Positions 32,731 to 41,928 of a stretch of 64,000 nt of DNA are shown here, one piece after another (the stretch's first letter is position 1; the number at the start of each line of letters is the position of its first letter). The stretch lies in the NCBI GenBank assembly GCA_020634895.1, contig JACKAV010000009.1:62001-126000 (forward strand). Reading direction: 5' to 3'. Origin of the DNA: Anaerolineales bacterium. Lineage in GTDB: Bacteria > Chloroflexota > Anaerolineae > Anaerolineales > Villigracilaceae. The notes below the pieces were generated by a model. The model did no database searches, was not told the origin of the DNA, and worked only from the letters and a program-made list of their open reading frames with translations. Both the position numbers and the translations under genes were made by a program.

Positions 32731-35667
32731 TTACGGAACCGGCAATCCCTCGCACAAGGTTCGATATTCCTCATCCCCAAAGAAGAAGGTCCATTCGGAT
32801 TGGCTGAAATTTTTTGTGAGGCGGCTGCAAGCGGCATTGACAATGGCGTCGCCCTGTATCTCAGCCACCACAGAAGTATCGTAGAAGAGGATCGTCCTCA
32901 ACGAGGAGGAAAACAATTGCTTCCCGTCGGGTGAATATGCGAGCGAAGTAACATCCCCCTTCTGGCGGATGCGATACACCTCCTCGCCGGTAGCGGCATT
33001 GACAATGATGATCTGATCCTGCTCGCCCAACAGCAGACGGTCACCGCCGGGATTAAACGCCATCGAAAACGCCTGGTCTGCGGCAAAAACCGCAACCTGC
33101 TCGAACCCAGATACTTCTGCCTGCCAGATATGTGTATCTGTCAGGGTGTTCGCGGAGAGGATTTTCCCTTCCGGGTTGAATTCCACAAGTTGATTTTTGC
33201 CGGACGAATCAAGTTCGGAAACAACGGTATCGGCGGTCAGATCCACAACGATCACTTTATCGTCAAGACCCAAAGCCGCCAGATTCGTTGATGAAACTGA
33301 AAGCGAATAAATGGGCAGGTCACTTTGATAAATGACCCCGCTTTCAGAACCATCCAAACCTCTTCTTTGCAAAAGTCCCGCTTCACTGCCGAGGATAAGG
33401 GTGTTTCCATCTGGTGAATAAGCGATGCGCTGCCTTGCACCAGCATTGACCAGAGTGCGATAACTGCCAGCGACCAGGTTCGAGATTATCACCTGCCCAT
33501 CATCCAGGGAAATCGCCATCTGGTCTCCGTTCGGGCTGATGGCAATGTCATAGACGGTGTTCGCGCCAAAATCGAGCAGCGGATTTTTCTTTATAACCGT
33601 CTGCGTGGCATCAAGCACGGGGTCGAGTAGCCAAACCTGCGCCTTGGTCGAGGCGGCGAACCAATCCCCATTGGGACTTACTTTTATATTTTCCGTCGAA
33701 TCGGTAAAACGCAGGAAACCATCCGTCATTTGAAGGGCAGAAATATTCCAAATGGAAACCTGCCCGTCCATATCACCGGTGACGATATAACTTGAATCTG
33801 AACTGAAAGCCAGAGACGTTCCGGTCGCTTCGATCGGGATCTGAAATATCTCAGCGCCATTTGCCGTGTCCCAAATCCTTACCGTCCGATCGGAACCAGT
33901 GGAAGCGATCCACAGTCCATCCGGACTGATCTTAACCTCCTGCACAATGCTGTCCTGCAACATGCGCAGACGTTCCTCGCCAGATTTCACATCCCATATA
34001 CGGATACGGAAATCATCAGAACTGGTAACAAACCATGTACCATCCGGGCTGAAGGCAACGTTGGTAACCCTATCCTCATTTAGAACGCGCAGCAATTCCC
34101 CGCCCGTATATGGACTGGTAAGCACAGCGTAATTATCGGCACTTCCAGATATCAACTGCTGACTATCAGGGCTGAACGCGATCTCATATACTTCTTTTTT
34201 ATGAGCAGGGCTGTTTATGATCTGACCCGTGTGCAAGTTCCAAAACGTGATCGAGCCGAGGTTCGATGCCGCGGCAAACCATAATCCATCCGGGCTGAAA
34301 GCAGTGACCTGCAGGCTGCCATACACAGACAACTCCGCCGAAAGTTCATAGTTCGACAGTTTTATCAGATCGATCTTGCTGTCATCCCGCGCCATTGCCA
34401 GCAGTTTTCCGTCCGGGCTGATGTTCACAGCACGCACCGACACACCCAGGTTGATCTTTTTCACCAAGTCGCCATTTTCGGCATCGATGATCTGCACCTC
34501 GCCGCTGTCGTCGCTGGTGACCAATATCTTTCCATCGGGACTGAACGTCGCATCCAACACGGACCCGGAACTGGTCGTACAAAACAAGCTTTCGCCATCC
34601 TCAAAGCGGGTCAAACAAGCGGAGCCGTCCTCGCCCGACGACACAAACTTATTTCCATCAGGGCTTACTTCAAGGTCGATAATGGAACCTTCGTGTTGTA
34701 TCTGCGCAACAGGGATGGGCAGCAGACTGATGTTCTTCCGCAGGATTCCTTCCGCCTCCACCGAACTGTTGCGTTGATATGAATCTATGGCAAGTAATGT
34801 GCTGGTAAACAACCCGCCCGAACGCGATTGATAGATCTGCGCACGCGCCGCACTGCGCTGCGCCTTGGCAATGACCTCGTTTTTCTCTGCAGAAGCCTTC
34901 GCTGCCAGCGCGGCATGAGCACTGTCGTTCGCAAGCTTTTCGTTCTTTTGTGCGAGGACTCTTTGCGCATCGGCTTCCTGCGCATTGGAGACAGCCTGAT
35001 TTCGTTGATCGAGCGCCAGCAATGAGAGAAAGACTGTAACCAGCAAAACGATCACAGCCGAGATCCAGATGGCTGTGCGGAGTCTCTCATCCCTGCGGCT
35101 GAACGTGATGTAATGTCTCTGCAGGTCAGACGGCAAAGGGTCTTTCTCTGCAAAGACCACAATCATCCTGTTAGCATTGCGGAGGTCCCTGCCGCGCAAC
35201 AGCAAACTGGCATCCTTTTTACGATCCCACTCCAGCGCGCGGACCTGCAAGCGGCGGTGTTCCTGAAGCCATTCGATATCGATATTGATTGCTACTTTAA
35301 CTTTGTCCAAGCCCACAGTAAAATCGTCCGTTTCGCGGATGAAGATCCAATTCAAGTCGCGGACGAATTCCTCTACCTCTTTCGGTGTCACATCGCGGAC
35401 AACGATCGGGATGATGCGCTTTGCATTCTTATGCGCATGGTTCAACTCCACCTTGCAAACTTCAGACGCAATTGAATCCGGACTGATAAGGAAGATAAAC
35501 GCATCAGCCTCTTCAATACCCTGCAGGATCTGGTCCAGCCAGCCCACAGCAGGCGGGATATCCTCCCAGTCCACCCACACATCCAGATCAATGGCTTTAA
35601 ATTCCTCGATCAATTTGCGGGCAACGGCAGAATCTTTTCGCGAATAAGAAACAAAAACACCGGTCAT
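32731..35667 (-). CDS. TIR - transmembrane - coiled coil - WD40 protein
   Basis: A 978-residue protein. TIR domain at 1-140 (GVFVSYSRKDSAVARKL, LDVWVDWEDIPPAVGW, SEVCKVELNHA with a glutamate at the NADase position). A region of unknown fold runs to about 205, then a membrane helix (AIWISAVIVLLVTVFLSLL), an Ala/Glu/Lys-rich coiled coil to about 285, and WD40 propellers to the end (VSPDGNKFVSSGEDG, ISPDGLWIASTGSDRTVRIWD). The propellers should lie across the membrane from the TIR domain. Role unknown; a sensor whose signal triggers the TIR domain is a fair inference. ATG at 35667 is preferred to an upstream TTG. Confidence 0.8.
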   Translation of the reverse strand: MTGVFVSYSRKDSAVARKLIEEFKAIDLDVWVDWEDIPPAVGWLDQILQGIEEADAFIFLISPDSIASEVCKVELNHAHKNAKRIIPIVVRDVTPKEVEEFVRDLNWIFIRETDDFTVGLDKVKVAINIDIEWLQEHRRLQVRALEWDRKKDASLLLRGRDLRNANRMIVVFAEKDPLPSDLQRHYITFSRRDERLRTAIWISAVIVLLVTVFLSLLALDQRNQAVSNAQEADAQRVLAQKNEKLANDSAHAALAAKASAEKNEVIAKAQRSAARAQIYQSRSGGLFTSTLLAIDSYQRNSSVEAEGILRKNISLLPIPVAQIQHEGSIIDLEVSPDGNKFVSSGEDGSACLTRFEDGESLFCTTSSGSVLDATFSPDGKILVTSDDSGEVQIIDAENGDLVKKINLGVSVRAVNISPDGKLLAMARDDSKIDLIKLSNYELSAELSVYGSLQVTAFSPDGLWFAAASNLGSITFWNLHTGQIINSPAHKKEVYEIAFSPDSQQLISGSADNYAVLTSPYTGGELLRVLNEDRVTNVAFSPDGTWFVTSSDDFRIRIWDVKSGEERLRMLQDSIVQEVKISPDGLWIASTGSDRTVRIWDTANGAEIFQIPIEATGTSLAFSSDSSYIVTGDMDGQVSIWNISALQMTDGFLRFTDSTENIKVSPNGDWFAASTKAQVWLLDPVLDATQTVIKKNPLLDFGANTVYDIAISPNGDQMAISLDDGQVIISNLVAGSYRTLVNAGARQRIAYSPDGNTLILGSEAGLLQRRGLDGSESGVIYQSDLPIYSLSVSSTNLAALGLDDKVIVVDLTADTVVSELDSSGKNQLVEFNPEGKILSANTLTDTHIWQAEVSGFEQVAVFAADQAFSMAFNPGGDRLLLGEQDQIIIVNAATGEEVYRIRQKGDVTSLAYSPDGKQLFSSSLRTILFYDTSVVAEIQGDAIVNAACSRLTKNFSQSEWTFFFGDEEYRTLCEGLPVP

Positions 35668-35770
35668 CAATCACCACTTTCTATAAATATGGAGAAGATC
35701 AATAAAATTATACCTGCTGCCCGATAAAAAAGCCTCCAACATATTTCGTCAGAGGCGAAAATTTCATTAT

Positions 35771-35913
35771 TAGACTTCTTGCAAAAGTCTAAAAGACTAA
35801 CCACGGAGGCACAGAGACACCGAGAATAGTTATTAAAAACTCCGTGGTTCTGCGTCTTTGTGGTTCAAAATGGTCTTCAACACAAAGCGATTGCCACTTA
35901 TGCAAGAGGTCTA
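35771..35913. mobile_element. MITE-like element with terminal inverted repeats
   Basis: Terminal inverted repeats of 18 bases with two mismatches (35771-35788 and 35896-35913), both bounded by TA, as in IS630/Tc1-type MITEs. Inside lies a second long inverted structure made of CCACGGAGGCACAGAG and CTCCGTGGTTCTGCG words. It contains no reading frame. The rest of 35671-35924 holds nothing else I recognise. Confidence 0.6.
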
Positions 35914-35924
35914 TTACTTCAAAA

Positions 35925-38900
35925 TCACGGCACATAATATTTTATCGTCAACTGCGGGCGGGCATAAAGCACTCCATAATCGCCGCTGAAAAACGACAGG
36001 TAATCGTCGCGCCGGTTGTCGTCGTCATCGACAAGGAAGCCAAGCCTGAATTGCGTCACGCCCTGGAGGTTGATAAATGGGAAGGAGCGAGCATCCAAAT
36101 TCGACCAATACCAACCGCCCACCGGGTTATCCAAAATAATCCCTGCAGAATACAAACTGGCAGGAGCCTGAAAATCGGAATTTTGCAAAGACCCGATCTG
36201 GAATGGTCCAAAACTGCCGAATGCGCCTTCGCGAATATCGATCCAAATATAACGATGCGACACAAAAGGATTTTTCCCAACGATCGTTTCAAGCTGCAGA
36301 GTCAATATCGCCTGCGTGATAACCGCGTTATCCGGCATGGATTCGGTCGGGAACTGCAAGATGGAACGATATTGATTATCCTGCGCGTTATCGCCCACAC
36401 GAATCGTGGCAGACCTCGAATTGACCGTCCCGCCACGATTGCTCGTCTCTTTCGATTCAAGGATCCACCCATCATCCGCGCCATCTGAATAAAAGACGGC
36501 AGAGTAAATAACGGGCGTATTTCTGTCAATGGTATACGTCTCACCGGAAGCAAAATTCGCATTCCCAATTCCCGCACCGCCCAAAGGCGCGCCCATTGCA
36601 TCCACAATGCTGTCATCGTCGAATAGATCAAGGCGGAGCGACCCATTACCGCTGCCAGTGTTGACGACGACGGTGTAGATCGAACCCGATCCGGTAATGG
36701 ATAAAAGTCCCGCATCACTCAAGCCGGAAGCTGCCAGCACAAAATCAGCCGCGTCCACACCGAAAACGGATTCAGAGAATGTGACCGCGAATCGCACCGT
36801 GTCGGCGGAGGTGGGGTCTGGGTCAGCTCGCAGGATGGAGGTCACGTACGGAGCGCTTCTGTTGATTGTATAGGTATCGCCCGCAAAATTTCCATTTGAA
36901 ATGCCAACTCCACCCAACGGCGTAGACATCGCATCAATGATACTGTCGTTGTCCGTGAGGTCGAGGCGCAGGGTTCCATCCCCGCTGCCTGTGTTGACAG
37001 TGACCATGTAAGCGCTGCCTGAGCCGGAAATTTCTGTGATGGAAGCGTTCGCAAGATTGCCGCTGGTCGAAAGGATGAAGTCTCCCGCATCCACGCCGCT
37101 GACATCCTTCGAGAAGTCCAACGCATAGCGGACAAAATCCGCGTTGGTGGACAAAGCATCCGCGCCGGAGATCGAAGTGACCACCGGAGGAACCACTGGC
37201 GCGGGAGTATCCGTTACAACAGGTGGCGGCGTGGGCGCATCAGGAATTGGCGTTGAAACATCCAGCATCGGCGTAGCCGTAGGACCCGCCGTTCCATATG
37301 GAGATTCAAAAGCACCAATATCCGGTGCGCTGCCAAAATAATTATCGTTGATTCCCGGAATAAGCACGCCCCTATCAATGTTCGGGCTGGTTGCCGAGAG
37401 CGAGAAATCTCCCCACGCAGGGTTCGTCAAACCGGGAGGATTTTCGTGCCCGTTACATTCCAAATTTGAAGCGCGGCACAATTGATTCATGGTGGAGTAA
37501 TTTACGTTCTCCCAAATGAATCGATAGCCCGTGCTCGAAGTGCTCCAGTTGTCGTAATTCCAATCATGCCCCGTCGAACCGGCGTGATGCGCCTCTACAG
37601 AATATCCATTCCCTTGAAAGATATTGTTCCGCATGATCGAGTTATACGTGTTGCTGATCATCTCAAGCGAATTCAAGTTCGCCTGATTCGTCCAACTGGT
37701 GTTGTGATAGATCAACACCCAGCCGTCTGAATTTCGATCCCATTTGATGTTGCGGGCTGTGAAATTCGAGAACGTATTCCGCAGCACCCAGACCGGTCCA
37801 CGCGTGATCGGCGCAAGGGAAATGCCCACCAAAGTTGAATCGATCGAGTTATTCCTGAAGCGGTGATTGACGCAGGTTCCCTCCGGCTCGAGCGCATCAT
37901 CACCGATGTTACGAATGGTATTGTTATAAATATCCGCATCGAACGCCACGCCGGGGTTATCCAACGCGCCTGATGAACTTGTGTATATCCCATTGAAATA
38001 ATCGTGGATCTGGTTGCCGCGCACGATTGCGCCGATATGCCCCCTGAGAACGACGGCAATCGATTCCATTGAAGTCCCTTTGACGGCAGCCCACGGCCAC
38101 GGGTCATTGACCACGTCGTACATCTCGTTATATTCGATGCGCGTGTCGTTGCCGCGGTCTTCGCCGCCAGTCCATTCGACAAAGACCGGATTCTGCAAAT
38201 TATGGATGCGGTTCTTACGCACCACGATATGAGAAGCATTCGTCAAACACGCGCCGCAGCCGTACTCCGTTCCGTAGTAACGCATCTCAAAACCTTCGAT
38301 CCAGATCCAGTCACGCCCGTTCACATCGAACGCTTTGTTCAAACGCGGAATCTGCCAGGAATATTTTGACGGCTCACGCTGGCTGCGAACATAAAGCCGC
38401 GACGTGACCGGGTCGTAATACCAACCTTCACTGATCGAAGTGTTGTTGTGTCCGCGAGAATCCAAAAGCCCATTCAGGTCGTCGTACTTGTACATGCGCT
38501 TTCCATCGCGCGTGAGGTAATAAATGCCGGGACCGATCTTCGCAAACCAAACCAGCGACTTGGACTTGTACGGCTCCCACACATCCGATGCGAGGGTTTC
38601 GGACCCATCAAGAACTGCGCCTCCACCCTCCGCCTTGACCTGAATCCAATTTCCAGGCATTCCCGAAGCCGGAAACGTGACCGACTCATGATAGACCCCG
38701 TCCGCGACCAAAACCTGCGAGCCGGGCACAGCGCGGTTGACGCCTTCCTGAATGGTGCGGAACGGCGCCGAAACAGACCCGTCCCCGCCTGCGGGAGCAT
38801 CGTCATTGACGTAAATATAATTCGAAGGTGAAAAGAATAATTCGTCTGATTGAGTCGTAAAAATCCCGCCAATTTCAGTAACGCCGTCCGAGACTTTTAC

Positions 38901-39200
38901 TTCATATGTACTTGAAGGGGCAAGGTTGAATAAACTTCCGATCAGTCTGCCGTCTTTGATACGCAAAAGATCATGCCCTGAATGCCAAACGGAATCTCCG
39001 CTTAAGCGATAGGTCATTTTCGCCGAGACAGGCAGCCCCGCACCGCTGACCACAACTCCAGCCGTTTCAATGTTGGGAACAAAACTGATCTCACTGAAAC
39101 CTGCCGCAGGTATAGCCCCCGCTGACTGCACTGGCAGGATCAACATGCTTGAAACCAGCAAAATAAATATAAAACGCGGAAAACGGATTCTCTTTCTCAT
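35925..39200 (-). CDS. Large secreted parallel beta-helix protein
   Basis: A 1091-residue exported protein with a signal peptide (FIFILLVSSMLILPVQSAGA). A small fibronectin-like domain is followed by a DUF1565/pectate-lyase-like right-handed beta-helix at about 120-620 (YVNDDAPAGGDGS, PFRTIQEGVNRAVPGSQVL, VLRGHIGAIVRGNQIHDYF, IYNNTIRNIGDDALEPEG). A Pro/Thr-rich linker, two Ig-like modules and a C-terminal domain of about 190 residues shared with the protein at 29651-32545 follow. Either a polysaccharide-binding/degrading or an adhesive role is possible. The start is uncertain; no clear ribosome-binding site is seen. Confidence 0.75.
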   Translation of the reverse strand: MRKRIRFPRFIFILLVSSMLILPVQSAGAIPAAGFSEISFVPNIETAGVVVSGAGLPVSAKMTYRLSGDSVWHSGHDLLRIKDGRLIGSLFNLAPSSTYEVKVSDGVTEIGGIFTTQSDELFFSPSNYIYVNDDAPAGGDGSVSAPFRTIQEGVNRAVPGSQVLVADGVYHESVTFPASGMPGNWIQVKAEGGGAVLDGSETLASDVWEPYKSKSLVWFAKIGPGIYYLTRDGKRMYKYDDLNGLLDSRGHNNTSISEGWYYDPVTSRLYVRSQREPSKYSWQIPRLNKAFDVNGRDWIWIEGFEMRYYGTEYGCGACLTNASHIVVRKNRIHNLQNPVFVEWTGGEDRGNDTRIEYNEMYDVVNDPWPWAAVKGTSMESIAVVLRGHIGAIVRGNQIHDYFNGIYTSSSGALDNPGVAFDADIYNNTIRNIGDDALEPEGTCVNHRFRNNSIDSTLVGISLAPITRGPVWVLRNTFSNFTARNIKWDRNSDGWVLIYHNTSWTNQANLNSLEMISNTYNSIMRNNIFQGNGYSVEAHHAGSTGHDWNYDNWSTSSTGYRFIWENVNYSTMNQLCRASNLECNGHENPPGLTNPAWGDFSLSATSPNIDRGVLIPGINDNYFGSAPDIGAFESPYGTAGPTATPMLDVSTPIPDAPTPPPVVTDTPAPVVPPVVTSISGADALSTNADFVRYALDFSKDVSGVDAGDFILSTSGNLANASITEISGSGSAYMVTVNTGSGDGTLRLDLTDNDSIIDAMSTPLGGVGISNGNFAGDTYTINRSAPYVTSILRADPDPTSADTVRFAVTFSESVFGVDAADFVLAASGLSDAGLLSITGSGSIYTVVVNTGSGNGSLRLDLFDDDSIVDAMGAPLGGAGIGNANFASGETYTIDRNTPVIYSAVFYSDGADDGWILESKETSNRGGTVNSRSATIRVGDNAQDNQYRSILQFPTESMPDNAVITQAILTLQLETIVGKNPFVSHRYIWIDIREGAFGSFGPFQIGSLQNSDFQAPASLYSAGIILDNPVGGWYWSNLDARSFPFINLQGVTQFRLGFLVDDDDNRRDDYLSFFSGDYGVLYARPQLTIKYYVP

Positions 39201-39288
39201 AGATGTACGAAATAACAAGGCGTGAACGCGCCGTTATCCGCTTCCACTATAGCATGGACAAACAAAAATACAATTTTCAAAACATGAC

Positions 39289-39315
39289 AAAAAATCCCCG
39301 AATTTATCGGGGATT
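39289..39315 (-). terminator. Terminator after speE
   Basis: 9-bp stem (39293-39301 with 39307-39315), 5-base loop, T6 on the minus strand. Confidence 0.8.
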
Positions 39316-39321
39316 CTCAGG

Positions 39322-40152
39322 CTAACCGTACAATTCTTTCCTGAAAAATTCGGGCAGGGCAAACGCCCCGCGATGAATTTCAGGGTTGAGATATTTGTTC
39401 TCGCCGGGCGGATACGGCGTTTTCAGTCCATCTTCCCAGGGGGTATCCGAGACGTACATAAAACCGATGCCGCCGCCCGGGTAGGTCGGGATGTTGGCGT
39501 AGTAGTAAGCGGGATTCTTCGTCAGCGTTTTCGCGGATTGATAAATTTGCTTGATCAATTCCGTGTCGAAGAAAGGCTGCTCGCATTGAGTCGCTGCCGC
39601 GCCGCCGGGAGCAAGTGCATGCACTATGAGCTTGTAAAAGTCATCCGAGAAGAGACGCTCTGCCATGCCAATGGGATCGGTCGTATCGGAGATGATAACG
39701 TCAAACGTGCCGGGGTTTTCCTCTAGGTAGCCGAAGGCGTCCCGAATGAGCAGCTTGGAGCGAGGATCAGACCACGGGTCCCCGAAGGAGGCGGTGAAGT
39801 ATTCGCGGGAAAGGTCCACCACGCGCTGGTCCAATTCACAGACGGCAACCTCCTCCACCGAAGGGTATCGCAATACCTGCTGCAGTGAACCGCCGTCCCC
39901 GCCGCCGATGATCAGTACACGCTTTGGCACGCCGACGGCAAGCATGGGCATGTGGACGATCATTTCATGGTAGCCCATGTTGTCGCGTTCGGTGAGTTGG
40001 ATGATGCCGTCGAGGATCATCGCGTTGCCGAAAAATTCGGTCTCGACCAATTGCAAATGCTGGAATTCCGTCTGTTCATCAGCAAGGATTCTTTTAACGC
40101 GAATCCCCTTGCGGTAATACGGATGTAATTCTTCAGTGAACCATATGCTCAT
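39322..40152 (-). CDS. speE: Spermidine synthase (polyamine aminopropyltransferase)
   Basis: A 276-residue aminopropyltransferase that uses decarboxylated SAM. Motifs: FTEELHPYYRKGIRVKRIL at the N-terminus, the dcSAM-binding IIGGGDGGSLQQVLRYP, an acidic CELDQRVVDL and the catalytic DTTDPIG. Length is that of typical bacterial SpeE. It is the last gene of the polyamine group, but a terminator-like hairpin lies between it and the preceding synthase gene, so it may be expressed at a lower level or from its own start. Confidence 0.9.
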   Translation of the reverse strand: MSIWFTEELHPYYRKGIRVKRILADEQTEFQHLQLVETEFFGNAMILDGIIQLTERDNMGYHEMIVHMPMLAVGVPKRVLIIGGGDGGSLQQVLRYPSVEEVAVCELDQRVVDLSREYFTASFGDPWSDPRSKLLIRDAFGYLEENPGTFDVIISDTTDPIGMAERLFSDDFYKLIVHALAPGGAAATQCEQPFFDTELIKQIYQSAKTLTKNPAYYYANIPTYPGGGIGFMYVSDTPWEDGLKTPYPPGENKYLNPEIHRGAFALPEFFRKELYG

Positions 40153-40197
40153 TCGAGTTCCTTGTGTAAAGTTTGTCGGGAGATGGGATGTTGCAGT

Positions 40198-40222
40198 AAA
40201 AAGGCGGTTGATAACCGCCTTT
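40198..40222 (-). terminator. Intercistronic terminator/attenuator before speE
   Basis: 10-bp stem (40200-40209 with 40213-40222), 3-base loop, TTTTTAC on the minus strand. Confidence 0.7.
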
Positions 40223-40233
40223 GAAAGATAACA

Positions 40234-41172
40234 CTACTTCGGCAATTCCTGTGTACTGAAAACAGGTGGATGCTCGATCGTGTAAACGGTGGTTTCCTTT
40301 GCGATCGCGTCGCGGATGTGTTTGGGTGATTGCATTAATCCCAACAAGGTGGTGCCGTCGAACATCTTAAATTTGCCGTTGGTTTTATCGGCAAGAAGTT
40401 CATCCACCGCTTCCGGATCGGGACGCAGGTTGATGGGAGAATCGCTCGCGAGAATAAAGCCCCACGGATGCCCCAACATGGGCACATGGATGTGATACGA
40501 ATGCACATACTTGAAAACCGCTTTGAGCGTGGAGACAAGACGAATGTGCATTTCCATCGACGGCGGTGAAACGGGACCCGCCTGCAGCAGAAAGTATCCG
40601 CCGGAACGAAGCGCTTTCTGCGCCTTGGCAAAATATTCCCTGGTGAATAACATGAACGACGGACCATGTTCAATGGGATCGGTCAGGTCAGAAATGATGA
40701 CATCCCATTCGGAGGGAGAATTGTCCAAATAAGCGACTGCATCCTGAATGACAAGCTCCACGCGCGGGTCGTCGAACGCGCCTTGATGCATTTCGGGCAA
40801 GTGTTCTATGCAGGCTTCCACGACTTCACGGTCGAGATCGACCATGACAACGCGTTCCATATTCTTCCACTTGAGCAGTTCGCGAATGGTTGCGCCTTCA
40901 CCGCCGCCGAGGACAAGTCCGCGTTTGGGGTCGCCCTGATTGACACAGGCAGGCTGAACCAGAGACTCATGATACAGAAAATCGTCGCCCGTGGATGACT
41001 GCCAGATACCGTCGAGAACCAGTCCCTTGCCGTATGTCCCGCAATCCACGATCCACAATTCCTGGAATTGAGTATGCGTGTGCAGAATGACCTTGTGAAC
41101 TGCGTGATTCAAAACATCGTCGGGGGTCAAATAGTCAGAGATCCAATAAATTGGAGGTTTTGCTTCGTTCAT
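40234..41172 (-). CDS. Aminopropyltransferase, thermospermine-synthase-like
   Basis: A 312-residue spermidine-synthase-fold enzyme. The nucleotide motif reads VLGGGEGATIRELLKWKNME, with GGGEG as in ACL5-type thermospermine synthases, whereas SpeE has GGGDG. The catalytic segment is DLTDPIEHGPSF. It also has a longer N-terminus. It may make thermospermine, use another polyamine, or act on spermidine. Start at 41172 is chosen because AAGGAGA would be too close to the ATG at 41178. It lies between speD and speE. Confidence 0.78.
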   Translation of the reverse strand: MNEAKPPIYWISDYLTPDDVLNHAVHKVILHTHTQFQELWIVDCGTYGKGLVLDGIWQSSTGDDFLYHESLVQPACVNQGDPKRGLVLGGGEGATIRELLKWKNMERVVMVDLDREVVEACIEHLPEMHQGAFDDPRVELVIQDAVAYLDNSPSEWDVIISDLTDPIEHGPSFMLFTREYFAKAQKALRSGGYFLLQAGPVSPPSMEMHIRLVSTLKAVFKYVHSYHIHVPMLGHPWGFILASDSPINLRPDPEAVDELLADKTNGKFKMFDGTTLLGLMQSPKHIRDAIAKETTVYTIEHPPVFSTQELPK

Positions 41173-41271
41173 ATTCATTCTCCTTGGTGAGGGTTTCTAA
41201 TCACTCTTTTTCGTAATACGGAATCCATCACTGTCCATGGTGACCGTAAAATCCGTAAACTCAATAATATC

Positions 41272-41655
41272 CTAAAACGCTATAGGCATTCTGGTTTCCA
41301 CCGAGGCTTCCCGGTCGAGTTTTCGCATGGTGAAATCGTCCGCGCCGAATGCGTCCTTGATGCGCATCAGCAGAGGCATCATATCCTTTCCAATGGCGCA
41401 GGTGAAAAGGTCGATGGCGCAATAACCATATTCGGGCCAGGCGTGCAGGCTGGCATGTGATTCCGCAAGGAGCAGGAAACAGGTAAAACCATGCGGACTA
41501 AATTTATAAAAACCTTCATCCACAACCGTCAAGCCGCTTTCATGCACGGCTTGTGAGAACAACGAGTAGGCACGGTCGCTGTCCCTTAAAATCTCAGGGT
41601 TGCAGTCGGAGAGATCGAAAATATAATGTTCTCCCAATTTCAAACTAGCGTTCAT
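41272..41655 (-). CDS. speD: S-adenosylmethionine decarboxylase proenzyme
   Basis: A 127-residue prokaryotic (class 1B) SAM decarboxylase. Self-cleavage before Ser66 in LLAESHASLHAWPEYGY gives the pyruvoyl cofactor; His and Cys residues of the family (EYGYCAIDLFTC) are present. The product, decarboxylated SAM, feeds both aminopropyltransferases that follow. CCCGGAGGTGTGA precedes the ATG. It is the first gene behind a clear promoter. Confidence 0.92.
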   Translation of the reverse strand: MNASLKLGEHYIFDLSDCNPEILRDSDRAYSLFSQAVHESGLTVVDEGFYKFSPHGFTCFLLLAESHASLHAWPEYGYCAIDLFTCAIGKDMMPLLMRIKDAFGADDFTMRKLDREASVETRMPIAF

Positions 41656-41772
41656 TCACACCTCCGGGTGTTAAAAAGTAAAGAACCCACCCAGGAACTC
41701 TTCCAACCCGATCCGCAGGATGTTTCCCTGCGTAACGGCTGAAACCATTCTTGAGCAGACTCTGTGCGCGCA
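41656..41772 (-). promoter_or_regulatory. Structured speD leader
   Basis: About 110 bases of leader. Main hairpin: CCG, internal loop UUA/GAU, then CGCAGG/CCTGCG, closed by GAAACAT. A second short hairpin, GGAA-GAG-TTCC, follows. Not a class I can name. Confidence 0.4.
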
Positions 41773-41800
41773 AATATACTACGGAGCATCGGAGTGTCAA
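41773..41800 (-). promoter_or_regulatory. Sigma-70 promoter of speD
   Basis: On the minus strand TTGACA (41795-41800), 16-base spacer, TATATT (41773-41778). Confidence 0.7.
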
Positions 41801-41928
41801 TCTTTTTAGGTTATGAATATTATTTACTGAACGCCCTTACAAAAATCAAAATCATCATTGTAGACTTCCTCCAGTCCACAATGATGATTCGGGGATTTAC
41901 TTTTATACAGATTCAAAACGGGCGGATT

